From Umbilicaria muhlenbergii (taxonomy: Eukaryota; Ascomycota; Lecanoromycetes; Umbilicariales; Umbilicariaceae): DNA of 64,000 nt. This document shows, piece by piece, positions 21,086 through 30,934 of the stretch (position 1 is the first letter of the stretch; every line of letters begins with the position of its first letter). The position numbers were made by a program, and so were the translations under genes. Location of the stretch: assembly GCA_000611775.1 (NCBI GenBank), contig KK106981.1, forward strand, positions 7,612,828-7,676,827. Reading direction: 5' to 3'. The notes below the pieces were generated by a model. That model saw only the letters and a list, made by a program, of their open reading frames with translations, was not told where the DNA came from and searched no databases.

Positions 21086-22532
21086 ACAAGTGCTGCATTT
21101 GTAATTTTTTATGTTTTTGCTGTGTTTTCTGCAGTTGTTTTGACACTTGCATTTACATTATTTATTTTCTGTAGTAATAAATTCATTTTGAAATTTATGA
21201 TCTGAATTTAACTTTGTAAATGATGATTTTACACACTTGTATCTTTATTTACACTTTTCACATTTTGTGAGTTTTGTGACTTTGTGAGGTGAAAAATTGC
21301 CTTATTTAGGTTAAATTTTTGTGATAAGTGTGATGCATTCATTAAATTTAGCAGTGCAGAATTTGCTGTTAAATATAATGATTTCATGATTTTTTATTTT
21401 ATATTTAGTATTTTCTCACCTTTACTTTTTTTCCTGTTTTGTGAATTTTCTTGATTTTTTGTTGAACTTTGAATTCACACCTTTACAGGTTGATTTTCTT
21501 GTGAGAAGAAAGTATTTTTGCATTTTTTACTTTGTGATGTGAGTTTTTTGATTTGCTTGTGTATTTATGAAAAGGTAAATGAGCTGTTTTGATTATTTTT
21601 TATAACAAAGTAATTTTCCTTTGTTATATTTGTGGTAGGTGTAGATGTAATATATTAATTAACACTTTAAAACTTTACATCTGATGTTATATTTATTATA
21701 ATATTTTCTTGAGTTTTTTAAAGTTTTAATCCTCAAGTTTAATACCCTTTCCTTTATAAATTTAAGCACAATCAAGAGTTTAAAGGCTCTGATTTCTATT
21801 TTTAGTACTCAGAATAAGTAGTTTCTTATAATTTTTAAGAATTTAAACCTTATAAAAGCCTTTAAAATCACTTATAGTCTTGCTTAATCTGAGCTTATTC
21901 AAAGTAAAAAATGATATAAACTTGCTAATCTTTACTCTTTATATATGAAATACTTAATAAGAGTTCTTTATATCTCTTGTACTCAGAATAATGTTTTCCT
22001 CTGCAGGCTTTTTTATTAATCTGAGCTTTTTACAGTTTTTTGTGTCAAACTTAAAAAGAATAACCTTTAGTATTATAAAGCACTAAGGAAAAGTGAAGAA
22101 AATGAAGTTTCATGATATTTTTCCAGGTGATTAATTTAAGGTTTAGTGCTTACACTTCATTAAAAGTCTCAGTGACCGTGGTTTAATGCATGTTGAGAAG
22201 TAACAAAAGCAGAAAGCAGTGAATAATAATGTGTTTTTAATGTTTTTATTTTCACAAAAGCAGTGTAAAATAGATTTAATTTTAATTTTTACATGACAAA
22301 TGAAGAAAATAAATGTTGTAATTGTTGTGTTGTTGTTTTTATGATTTTTGAGTGTTTTTGATGTGAAGATTATAATAACTTTATGATATTCTTGAATTCA
22401 CTGCACTTGCACAATCATCACTGGCTTTGAGAATTGAAAAAGTGAGTTAAGTCTTTGAAATGAGTAGTTTATAATACTTATGACAATGATATATCATATG
22501 TGTAACTTGATTACTTTTTAATTTATGTTCAT
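21086..22532 (-). mobile_element. LINE C ORF1 start and 5'UTR
   Basis: Resumes ORF1 after the SINE (GTGCTGCATTTG in reverse), then about 1.1 kb of leader matching LINE B and LINE 2. No insertion is seen in this stretch. It ends at about 22,530 next to a 20-bp scrap of RT from another LINE copy. Confidence 0.7.
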
Positions 22533-22884
22533 AAATATTATCTGATCCAGGTGCTTTCATAACAAATCATGAATAAAGATAATTAAAAAGATGCAAAAAT
22601 CAGGATTAATCAAAGAGACTAAGCAAATTACACAACAAGAACACAAACTACTGCTAATATTAAAAATATCAATTGCAGTGACAAATTTCAACTCAATGCA
22701 AGTCTGAGACAAAGTCAACAATGCATTAAAAAATGCAAAAATTGCAAAGATGCTAGTAGCAACAGTTATTATTTTTAAATCACAAAACAGCATAATTCTC
22801 ACTGCTGCAGAAGAGAGTAATGAAGAAGAGTTATTACAACATAAAAATATTTAAGAGCTAGAATTGAACCTGAAATTAAACTCA
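22533..22884 (+). mobile_element. Rearranged LINE scraps at the edge of the gene island
   Basis: 22,536-22,556 is a short minus-strand RT scrap. It is joined directly to a plus-strand fragment of LINE ORF1 (22,557-22,884) matching 54,468-54,790. The fragment ends inside ORF1, at CTGAAATTAAACTC, where transporter coding sequence starts. Neither edge is a LINE terminus, so the junction is a rearrangement or deletion breakpoint rather than a clean insertion. Confidence 0.75.
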
Positions 22885-23461
22885 ACGTTGTGATGTCGGA
22901 GATGGAAATCTGAACAAGTGAGTTGATGGTACCTCCTCCTAAACCGCTGATAGAGCGTCCAGCGTAGAATTGAGCCGGGGTATGGGCGAAGCCGGCTATG
23001 AAATTGCCTAGTCCAAGCAGGAATGTGGCCACAATGAGGCAGTTCTTGCGCCCAAAAATATCGGACAGTCGCCCATTGATCAGCTGGATGCTCGTACTCG
23101 CGGTCAGAAAGCTCGCGCCAACCCACGAGATGGAGGTGCCAAGTCCGAGGCCGTTCGCTATCGCTGGCAAAGCGGTGGATACGGAGGTCTGGTCAAGATA
23201 TGAGGTATATTGCACGAGAGCCAGGGCGGGAAAGACAACGAGGAGTTTCTTCATGGGCAGGACCAATGACTGCTGGTCTTTGAAAGTCTCCAGTGTGCGG
23301 CCAGGCGGGCCATCAGTCTCCATCCCGGCGGCAACTGGGGATGAAAGTGAGCTTGGTGCACGAGTTGACATTTCAAACTCACCTTTTGTCGCTCCAGAGT
23401 CAATGTAATGAGGGGTGTCTGACCGCGCTGGTTCCTTGACAGCGACGGCCATTGAAGCCAT
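22885..23461 (-). pseudogene. MFS transporter (DHA2-like), 5' remnant
   Basis: About 192 codons from ATG at 23,461. After a hydrophilic N-terminus (residues 1-70) come TM1 (about 72-93) with the L-D-Q-T-S-V-S-T-A-L-P motif typical of 14-helix drug/proton antiporters, TM2 (about 112-128), motif A G-R-L-S-D-I-F-G-R-K (130-139), TM3 (about 141-158), and the start of TM4-TM5 with G-R-S-I-S-G-L-G-G-G. Coding stops after S-D-I-T-T-L where LINE sequence begins. A full protein would be about 500-600 residues, so roughly two thirds is lost. The retained part has no stops and normal GC, so loss was by rearrangement rather than mutation. It could have exported a product of the neighbouring enzymes (inference). 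Confidence 0.9.
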
Positions 23462-24904
23462 GAATGACGGCTCACTGTAATTTACAGTGTTCCAGTTGAC
23501 CGCAGACTTGTAGCACGCTCAAACAGGGGGGGATCTGCTTGACGTGAGCGGACTGTGGCCGTAGACGATGAGATTTAAGGCTAAGATCTGAGGTGTCGGA
23601 CGCCCAACGCATAGCTTTGTTCAAGATCAGCGCTCTCTCAATATCAATGATGTAGACGGATTTCACCTATCCGATTAACAAGTGCCTATCCGATGATTTG
23701 ACAACGCATCCTCAGGGTCCACCTAGAGTTGCGGACTAAGCATGTTATAGAGTAAGGGTAAGCGCAGATAAAGCATACGTGTGCATGTGACTGTCATACG
23801 GCTGGAGCGGACGAACAATCTCACCGCATGCATGCCGCTCGGAGTAGCGGCACAGTTTGACCCGCTCGACCAGCACCAACCGTTGCTGCTACACCTGATT
23901 AGGAAATGAACAACCACATCTCAAGCTGTCCTTGACTTACCCCATCGCATCAGCTTAATAGAAAGTGGGAAGTGGTATCACAGATAGTCCCTTGCATTGC
24001 CGTGATCGGGCCAACTACGATGTAGGGTGAGAGGCGGAGGTCCTTCCGTGGTTGATCGACCCCCCTGATTGTTTGCATGCATGAGGGACTTGATGAGGAA
24101 TCAAATGATATCCTATCTATGTTCCACGTTGTAATGCACGACCAACAGCGATCTCAGTGATTAGCAAGCAAAAGAGGCCAGCTTTGGAGAGTGGATCCAA
24201 ATCATTCTTGAAAAGGAGATGTGGATATGAGAGCCATCTGCTCTTTTTAATTCCCTCATCTTGTCTGACCGTATCATCAATGCGCATTTTTGTTTAGACT
24301 TTAAGAACACTCTCAGAACGAAGATCTTCCCCTCACTGTTATCACATAATTGCGATCCACGGTTGAAGCCTTTGTTCGGGATCCGCTGTGCATGGAGATC
24401 GCAGCTTATCAAGAGGAGGCACTGTTTCTACAAGATCCGCTGTTCATTGAAATTGCAGCCTATCAAGAGGAGGCTCTTTTGGCATTTGAGATTCTCTATC
24501 AAGAGGACATGCACATTTTGTTTGACAGTGAAACATCCGCATTTCTGTTGCTCCTGAGGCATGAAGGTGTTGAAGACGTTCTTATCTTTCGTTAATGGTT
24601 CACCAATCAGGAGTTCGATGGCTGACATGTGTTGGTTGCCAGGCTCATCATTCATGGTCAATCTCAACGTTATGTTACCGCTGCAACTGCACTGAATCTG
24701 TGATTGACCACCGTTAGGTCTGTTATCATTGGAGAGACCCACACCTGGGAAGCAACTTGGATCTCTTGCCCCGCTCCCAACGTTTGAAAAGACCCAGCAC
24801 TCACAGCGCGAAGCAGCAATCTCACCTGATGATGCTGTGAAAGCCAAGGTGCACAGAATAAAAGCCTTTCAAGCCCCCCAATCAAACTGTTGCATGCGGA
24901 GCAT
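23462..24904. other. Intergenic host DNA between transporter and dioxygenase
   Basis: GC-balanced, no RIP-like decay. I see no convincing gene: open frames on both strands lack family motifs, and the longest plus frame (24,350-24,595) begins without ATG. The only clear structure is the 54-bp repeat at 24,380-24,510. The segment should hold the transporter promoter (left) and the far upstream region of the dioxygenase (right). Confidence 0.6.
24380..24510 (+). repeat. 54-bp in-frame tandem repeat (2.3 units)
   Basis: Units at 24,380-24,433 and 24,434-24,487, then a partial third. The plus strand is open through it and reads D-P-L-x-x-E-I-A-A-Y-Q-E-E-A-L per 18-residue unit. The unit length being a multiple of three, and conserved residues despite base changes, hint at a past coding exon. 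No start codon or splice sites were found, so no gene is called. Confidence 0.55.
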
Positions 24905-25207
24905 GCCTGATTAGGTGGCCAGCTATATGCGCTCGGCCTGTCTTATATGCGCTTGCTCAGTGTAGGTAAGCCCTGAGCAGGCTGAATTTGGAGGGTATAT
25001 AGCAAGCCCTAGTTCTCCGAGACTGCTTTTTTCTTTACGTTCATTTTAGTCAATCTGGATCGATAGTTAGCTAGCAACAATACATTTACTTGGTCTCTAA
25101 ATAATCGTTCTATTCACACAAACACTATTAACGATCATTGTGTCTCACCAGTCTCACACGAACCCTACTTTCGAAAAACATCACCCCTTTTATCTAGCAC
25201 TTTCGCA
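24905..25207 (+). promoter_or_regulatory. Core promoter and 5'UTR of the dioxygenase gene
   Basis: A TATA-like GGTATATAGC lies at about 24,994, some 210 bp before the start codon, preceded by two copies of TATATGCGCT (about 24,924 and 24,943). A pyrimidine-rich stretch after 25,020 and a CA-rich leader follow, as is common in fungal 5'UTRs. The ATG at 25,208 is in a good context (GCAATGGC). Confidence 0.55.
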
Positions 25208-26635
25208 ATGGCTCCTTTCTTGGGAACCACCGAAACCTACACTTACAGCCCCGGCACCGGTGCTGAGATTCCTCGAACCCCTCCATCGCCTCCTAAGCCA
25301 GTTCATGACTCTCTAAAGAGGGAACCAATGCTGCCCATGGGCAGGCTTCACGGCTTCAAGTCCGTTGACATGACTCCAGTCCTGGGCACTGAATTCCCGG
25401 ACGCCAACGTGGTCAACTGGATGAGAGTTCTGAACTCGGATGAGATGCTAAGGGATCTTGCAGTCATAAGTATGCCCAATAACCCCTTCTCACACCCTTG
25501 ATGTGTTCTTCTATTTCTCCTAATCGTCTTACACTTGCTTTGTAGTCTCTCAGCGCGGAGTGGTCTTCTTCCGAGCCCAGGTCGGTCTCACAGACGAATT
25601 GCAAAAGGAACTCTGCCAACGTCTCGGACAACTCACAGGGAAACCTAAGGAAAATTACCTTCACATCCATCCACTAAACAACTTTAATGATGATCTTGAC
25701 AAAAATCTCAATGTCATCACGACCGATCAGAACGCCAGGCCTGCCGAGGATCTTTTCCGCAACTCAGCTGAGCGAGGTCGTCGTAACGGCTGGCACACTG
25801 ACATCGGCTACGAACTGCACTCTGCCGATTACACCATTTTGAAGTTAACCAAGTTGCCCAAAACCGGTGGTGGTGCGTCACCCCCCGCCTCTCTTCTTCC
25901 ACTCATTTTGTCTCTTCTTCCCTGTGGAAATTGCTGACCGTCTTCTTCACACCAGACACCCTCTGGGCATCATCATGCGAAATCTATGACAAGATATCCC
26001 CCGCTTACCGCAGCTTTCTTGAAACGCTCACCGCGACTTTCGAACAGCCACGCTACTCCCAAACCTGTAAAGAAAAAGGGTTTGGGCTCTACACGGACCC
26101 TCGGGGTTCGCCCGCCAACGTCGGCACCAACCTGAGCGCGCATCACCCTGTCGTGCGCACGAACCCCGTTACTGGCTGATAGAGTTTGTTCGGCGTGGGC
26201 AACCATATCAAGAAATTCGATGGTCTGACTGCAGAAGAGAGCAGACGACTGCATGATTGGTTCCTTCAGATGATTGTAGAGAGCCCCGATGTGCAGTGCA
26301 GGTTCCAATGGGACAATCCATATGACACTGGTAAGTATTGAACCATGACTCCTTTCCTCCGGGGTCCTAGTGGAGAAAAGGTGAGAAACGAAGAGCGCTG
26401 ACAGTTACCTAACGCAGCCATCTGGGACAACCGAACGACTTTGCACACTGCGAATATGGACTATGCGGGCTGTGGGGTGCGCACTGGACACCGCGCAGTG
26501 GGCATTGGAGAAGAGCCTTACTTTGATCCCGCAAGCTCAACTCGCCGCGAGGCGCTCGATGCGGAGAGGAGGGCGAATGGCGAGGTTCTTGACGGAAAGA
26601 ATCAGGCGCCTGAGAACTTGCTTGCGATAGAATGA
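25208..26635 (+). CDS. TauD/TfdA-family 2-oxoglutarate dioxygenase (two in-frame stops)
   Basis: Four exons: 25,208-25,469, 25,546-25,872, 25,956-26,330 and 26,418-26,635, with GT-AG introns of 76, 83 and 87 nt. The last two have clear branch sites (GCTGAC), and frames join exactly. The 393-codon product has the Fe(II) triad of the family: H171 and D173 in G-W-H-T-D-I-G-Y-E, and H331 in W-D-N-R-T-T-L-H-T-A; R347 (G-H-R-A-V) would bind 2-oxoglutarate. Fungal members oxidise sulfonates, alkyl sulfates or other small acids; the substrate here is unknown. Codons 271 and 272 (26,177-26,182) are TGA TAG where W-K is expected (V-T-G-[W-K]-S-L-F-G-V-G). As read, translation would stop before the distal His, so this is a pseudogene unless the two bases are a sequence error. 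All else is intact. Confidence 0.88.
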
Positions 26636-26808
26636 GGATTGTACGTCAAACACAGCCCGCTGAAATGATTTGCACGGTGAAGGAATGGTTCTGTCTTTAT
26701 TGATTGAATTGATTTGGTTTAGGTAGAGGCCTGAAGGCCTATGTAAGCTGTCGTAACCGGCGTGCTAGTTTTTAGCTTCATAACGGCCATTGGTAGAGAA
26801 AAATGAAT
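26636..26808. other. Shared 3' region of two convergent genes
   Basis: The 173 bp between the two stop codons must hold both polyadenylation sites. An AGGCCT-GA-AGGCCT inverted repeat lies at about 26,729-26,742, and AT-rich stretches on either side could serve as poly(A) signals. No gene. Confidence 0.5.
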
Positions 26809-27987
26809 TTATTCTTTTGGCACTTTAATACACCTTAGCTCCTTCAAAGTCTTCGCGCTGGCTAATAGCTCCCGCAAGAGATGTGCATAATCCCAACCCA
26901 ATGCGCTGGCTGCCATGGCGGTCAATGAAGCCTGGTTCTCTCGTCCTGGCCGTCCAGGTCCAGTCATGTTCGGCTTCATGTTGACATCGAAGATTGCGAA
27001 TTCTTGGCCCTCCCTACGCCTTCTCACGTCCACCCGGATTGGTGCCGTCACACACAGCATCTTTGCAACATGCTCACACTGTCTTGCTATTGTGCTATAG
27101 CTTAGATCTCCAGCTTCTTGATCTGGTGTGATGACGCGCGAGTTTGCTGTCACGGCTACGTTGCCGCTGTACGGTGCGATGCCAGAGACGTGGTTGAAGC
27201 GAGATACAATTGGGAGGGCCCAGTAACTCTTCGTTCTCTGCGAAGGCGGCATCACAGTCACAGTTGCTTCTTCTCCACCTAGGAACTCTTCAAGCATCAC
27301 AACATCAGACTCGTTCAGCAGGTTCTCTATGTGACTCTTCAGCTCCTCAGGCCCATTGCTCATTTTCACGCCGTGGCTTCCGCGGCCGCGAGGGGGCTTT
27401 CCCACAATTGGATATGTAAGCTCGCCAGCATGTTCCTGAAAGAATCCACGAACGCCCTGTGTAGCGGTTACATTCCACGCTCGGGGCAGCGGAAGCTTGG
27501 TTTTCTGTCGCAGCAGATCGTTTACGTAAGTCTTGTCATCGTACAGCTGGACTAGATTGGGAGGCTGCCCCACGATCCGGAGATTTCCAGCATATGCAGC
27601 AATTTGCGACGAGGTCTGTAGTGGGTGTGAAGAGAAGAGAACAGTGTTAGCCCAGAGATGTGTTGCGCCCAAGGAGATGGCGGCGAGGATACCAGACTCG
27701 GTGTCTGGGAAGCACCATCCAATATGGTTCGCAGGATCAAGGGAAGCGTTGGGCGCTGGTGTTATGATGGAGATTGGGGCTTTAGATTTTGAGAGAACAA
27801 AAGCAATATCTGCCCCCGAGTCTTGATAGCCTCCGGGTTTGGGTGGTTTCCGTATGCCGTTGATAACAGGTGGCTCGATAGCTTGGTACAGCACCGCAGC
27901 TTTGGCGCTAAAATTACTATGAAGGCGGATCGTTTGACTGCTGGGAGAAAGCAGGAGGGCATGACGTTCAAAGAGACATCGAGCCAT
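26809..27987 (-). CDS. ATP-grasp ligase (D-Ala-D-Ala ligase-like fold)
   Basis: Single-exon gene of 392 codons from the first ATG at 27,987. The N-terminal domain (1-170) carries G-W-C-F-P-D-T-E and G-A-T-H-L-W-A-N blocks. The ATP-grasp core has the flexible loop G-K-P-P-R-G-R-G-S-H-G (196-206), the hinge V-M-L-E-E-F-L-G-G-E-E (230-240), and the metal and phosphate site D-V-N-M-K-P-N-M-T-G (334-343) with Asp334, Asn336 and Asn340. Such enzymes join a carboxylate to an amine or alcohol through an acyl phosphate; this fungal subfamily is usually named only 'glutathione synthetase ATP-binding-like'. No stops, normal GC, so probably functional. Convergent with the dioxygenase. Its promoter would lie within 28,000-28,380, close to decayed transposon DNA, which may affect expression (inference). 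Confidence 0.9.
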   Translation of the reverse strand: MARCLFERHALLLSPSSQTIRLHSNFSAKAAVLYQAIEPPVINGIRKPPKPGGYQDSGADIAFVLSKSKAPISIITPAPNASLDPANHIGWCFPDTESGILAAISLGATHLWANTVLFSSHPLQTSSQIAAYAGNLRIVGQPPNLVQLYDDKTYVNDLLRQKTKLPLPRAWNVTATQGVRGFFQEHAGELTYPIVGKPPRGRGSHGVKMSNGPEELKSHIENLLNESDVVMLEEFLGGEEATVTVMPPSQRTKSYWALPIVSRFNHVSGIAPYSGNVAVTANSRVITPDQEAGDLSYSTIARQCEHVAKMLCVTAPIRVDVRRRREGQEFAIFDVNMKPNMTGPGRPGRENQASLTAMAASALGWDYAHLLRELLASAKTLKELRCIKVPKE

Positions 27988-28019
27988 TTCATCCAATTCT
28001 ATCTTCTAATAATCCTCTC

Positions 28020-28380
28020 TTTTTCTTGCTGTTATTGGTGCAGTCACTGACATTTTTGGTGTAGTCACAGATTATAAGATACTAAGGGATAGACCATAAT
28101 CATGCCCCGCCTACTAATAATCGTTCGCTTATTAGTGCTAGCCGCTGAAAGACGCAATTCTAGAACTTTTTATTTGAAAACCTTACAGTACAGCCACATG
28201 ATTATGTACTACCTTAGTCATGCTTCTCAAGCTTTAACTACCTTCTTAAGTTTCTTTCAAATAGCTTTAAAAGCCTTGACAAGCTTTTTATTAATCACTG
28301 CTTGCTCTTGTTTCACTTTATTTTCTGCCTTAATGTGAGCAGCTAATTAAGCATGACAAATGCATTAAAGATGCTGTGAC
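28020..28380. mobile_element. Unclassified transposon-like remnant upstream of the ligase
   Basis: Begins with two copies of TTGGTG(C/T)AGTCAC (28,038 and 28,059). In reverse, an Ala/Lys-rich coiled-coil-like frame (about 28,215-28,345) continues towards the LINE tail. The composition shifts from mixed to AT-rich here. It resembles the end and C-terminus of a pogo/Fot-type element, but I see no catalytic motif. The plus ORF 28,102-28,338 is probably a shadow. Confidence 0.35.
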
Positions 28381-29305
28381 TTTTATTTTTATTTCTTCAT
28401 TAAATGTATGCAGTCTAAGACTATGACACTGTATAATATTATATATGTGAGGTATTTATTACCTCAAGTCAATTTTATTTTTATTTCTTCATTAAGTGTA
28501 TGCAGTTTAAGATTATGACACTGGCTAGTAATCTAGTAATACATTTGTGAGAGAAAACTCTCTAGTCAACTTATTTTATCAATTTTTTTGGCGGCTGCTA
28601 TTGGTGTCAGAATTGCACAGTTTTAAATATTTTTTTCAATATCTCCTTAATCCTCTTCCTGATTTTCATCCTCACTCTCTCTCAATGTTTGTGAAAGCTG
28701 ATCATGCGTAATGAGCTTTCAAAGTCATGTTTAAGTTAATGTTTGTGAAGGCTGATCATGTGTAATGAGCTTCTGAAGTTGACATTTGAGGCAATGTGTG
28801 TGAAGGCTGACCATGCGTAATGAGCTTCTGAAATCACGTGTTTGAGGTTAATGTGTGTGAAGGCTGATCATGCATAATGAGCTTCTGAAGTCAACATTTG
28901 AGGTTAATGTATGTGAAGGCTGACCATGCGTAATGAGCTTCTAAAGTCACGTGTTTGAGGTCAATGTTTATGAAGGCTGATCATGCATAATGAGCTTTCA
29001 AAGTCACGTTTGTAGACTTAATGAGTTTAATTAATGTTTTTTAAACTTATCTTGACTTCTCTACCAGGTGCACAACGTCTGATAGGTATTAACAGAAGAC
29101 ATCATGTGAAGATGTGAGTTCTTTATCTTCCTCAAGTCAATTTATTCTGTTAATTTCTTTTGCAGTTGTTATTGATGTCAAAATTACATAATTTTAAATA
29201 TTTCTTTTAATATCTTCTTAAGTCTCTTCTTGATTATCATCCTCAAACTCTCTTAAAAGTCATTTTGTGTAGTTATTTTTGTGTGTTTTAAAAATATTAA
29301 AGTAT
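28381..29305 (-). mobile_element. 5'-truncated LINE tail (E1) split by a SINE
   Basis: The last residues of ORF2 and the 3'UTR of the Tad-like LINE, in reverse, ending with an A-rich tail at 28,381. The 3'UTR hairpin TGAGGTA-TTTAT-TACCTCA is at 28,448-28,466. It is interrupted after this hairpin by SINE S2 and resumes at 29,131. The 5' truncation is at about 29,305. Confidence 0.8.
28478..29130 (-). mobile_element. SINE copy S2
   Basis: About 653 bp, minus orientation, inserted in a LINE 3'UTR. The target duplication is about 15 bp: CTCAAGTCAATTTTA (28,463) and CTCAAGTCAATTTAT (29,131). It has the head stem (near 29,060-29,085), about six 55-bp repeats and the LINE-like tail with hairpin GAGAG-AAAA-CTCTC (28,549-28,562). 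Confidence 0.88.
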
Positions 29306-30075
29306 TTTTAATTCTTTCTTTTTATTTATTTCTTCATTAAGTGTATGCAATCTAAGACTATGACACTGTATAGTTTACATATGTGAGGTATTTATTACCT
29401 CAAGTCAGCTTGTTTTGTCAATTTCTTTTGTGACTGTTATTGATGTCAGAATTGCACATTTTTAAATATTTCTTTCAATATCTTCTCACCCTACTCCCTG
29501 ATTTTCATCCTCAACCCCCCCTAAAAGCCACTTCCCTGTAGCTATTTTTGTGTGTTTTAAAAATACTAAAGTATTTTTAATCCCTTCCTTCATACAAAGT
29601 AGTGACTGTAATGTTAATTGTGTAAATTCTGCTTTTTACATTTCCTGTTTCAGCTCCTGCTGCTCTTGTTTATACTGCTTGCAATTTAACAGTAAATGCT
29701 CTGGTGACTGTTTTAAATTACACTGAAAAAATTGATTGTTTTCATATGTAGGTAATCTGCAAAGATATGATTTAAAATAGTCATGTCCTAGTTTTAATTG
29801 TGTAAATGTTGTAAAGGTTAACCTTTCACATTTGTATAATTCTTTTAACTTTATAATTAAATTAGGCCTTGTAACATATGTCTTGTATTGTTGACCTTGA
29901 TTTGCATTTTGTCATTTTATTAATCATTCCTCTTTGGTAATTTCCTCAATATCTTTTTTGATATAAGATAAAAAAGTATGTCTTGAGTCTGCATTAATAA
30001 CTGCATTTTCTGAGTTTAAAGCTTCTTGTTTGACTGCTTTATCTGTTAATTCATTTCCTGGTAAGTGAGGGGTCA
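29306..30075 (-). pseudogene. LINE ORF2 C-terminus (RNase H end, Cys/His tail) and 3'UTR
   Basis: Reading left from 30,070: G-N-E-L-T-D-K-A-V-K, the end of the RNase H domain, then a C-terminal region with H-D-Y-F-K-S-Y-L-C-R-L-P and C-x6-H-L-L-L-N-C, ending V-E-D-E-N-Q-G-V-G-stop near 29,500. The 3'UTR follows with hairpin TGAGGTA-TTTAT-TACCTCA (29,384-29,402) and an A-rich tail. This is the only view in the window of the LINE's 3' coding end. It is cut at about 30,075-30,095 by the 5' end of LINE 2. Confidence 0.82.
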
Positions 30076-30934
30076 AGCAAAGTTGTCACAGCAGAAATCA
30101 AAAAGCAATCAAGTCACACATATGATATATCATTGTCATAGGCCTCATAAACTACTTAGTTCAGAGACTTAAACCCTTTTTTTCAATTCTCAAAGCCAGC
30201 AGTGATTGCAAAAGCATGATGAATTCAAGTATATCACAAAGTTGTCGCAATCTTCACACCAAAAATGATTGAAAATCACAAAAACAACAACACCTTTTTT
30301 CTTGATTTGTCATGTAAGAATTAAATTTAAATCTATCTTACACTGCTTTTACAAATTGCAAAACATCAAAAACACATTGTTGTTCACTGCTTTCTGCCTT
30401 TATTATTGTTCAACACACGTCAAGTCACGGTTCTTGAGAATTTTGATGAGGTGTAAGCACTAAACCTTAAATCAACCACCTCACAAAATATCATGAAACT
30501 TCACTTTTTCTACATTTTCCTTCATGCTTTACAATACTAAAGGTCATTCTTTTTGAGTTTGACATAAAGGACTGTAAAAAGCTCAGATTAATAAAAAAGC
30601 CTGTGAAGGAAAGTGCTATTCTGAGTACAAGAAATATAAAGAACTCTAATAAAGCATTTCATATATAAAGAGTAAAGATCAGTGAGTCTATATCATTTTC
30701 TATTTGAATAAGCTCAGATTAAGTCAGGCTACAGGTGATTTTAGGGGCTTTTATAAGGCTTAAATTTCTAAAGATCATAGAGGCTACTTATTCTGAGTAT
30801 CAGGGATAAAAAATGAGGCCTTTAAACTCTTGATTGTGCTTGAGTTTATAAAGGAAGGGATATTAAACTTGAGGTAAATTCAGGATATCATCAGGACTGA
30901 AACATCAGAAAAACATCAAAAAACATTATAATGA

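Larger units (their letters stand above)
16546..22532 (-). mobile_element. LINE C, Tad-like (minus strand)
   Basis: Leftward from 22,532: 5'UTR (about 21,400-22,532), ORF1 (about 19,370-21,350), endonuclease (about 18,350-19,365) and reverse transcriptase (16,546-18,345), broken by LINE B at 16,545. It carries SINE S3 (20,461-21,075) in ORF1 and a 442-bp MITE (17,510-17,951) in RT. It is more mutated than LINE B: few CG remain and every domain has stops. Confidence 0.83.

Noticed and set aside
23723-23917. Small ORFs upstream of the transporter and in 24,161-24,914
   Set aside because: Overlapping frames on both strands, no family motif, no splice or start context; treated as intergenic.
26130-26182. 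A tiny intron that would remove the double stop in the dioxygenase
   Set aside because: The only GT...AG pairs ending at 26,182 are about 13-36 nt, shorter than functional fungal introns, and would delete conserved residues.
27988-27996. Start of the ligase at 27,996
   Set aside because: That codon is TTG; the first ATG in frame is at 27,987, which is the expected start for a fungal nuclear gene.
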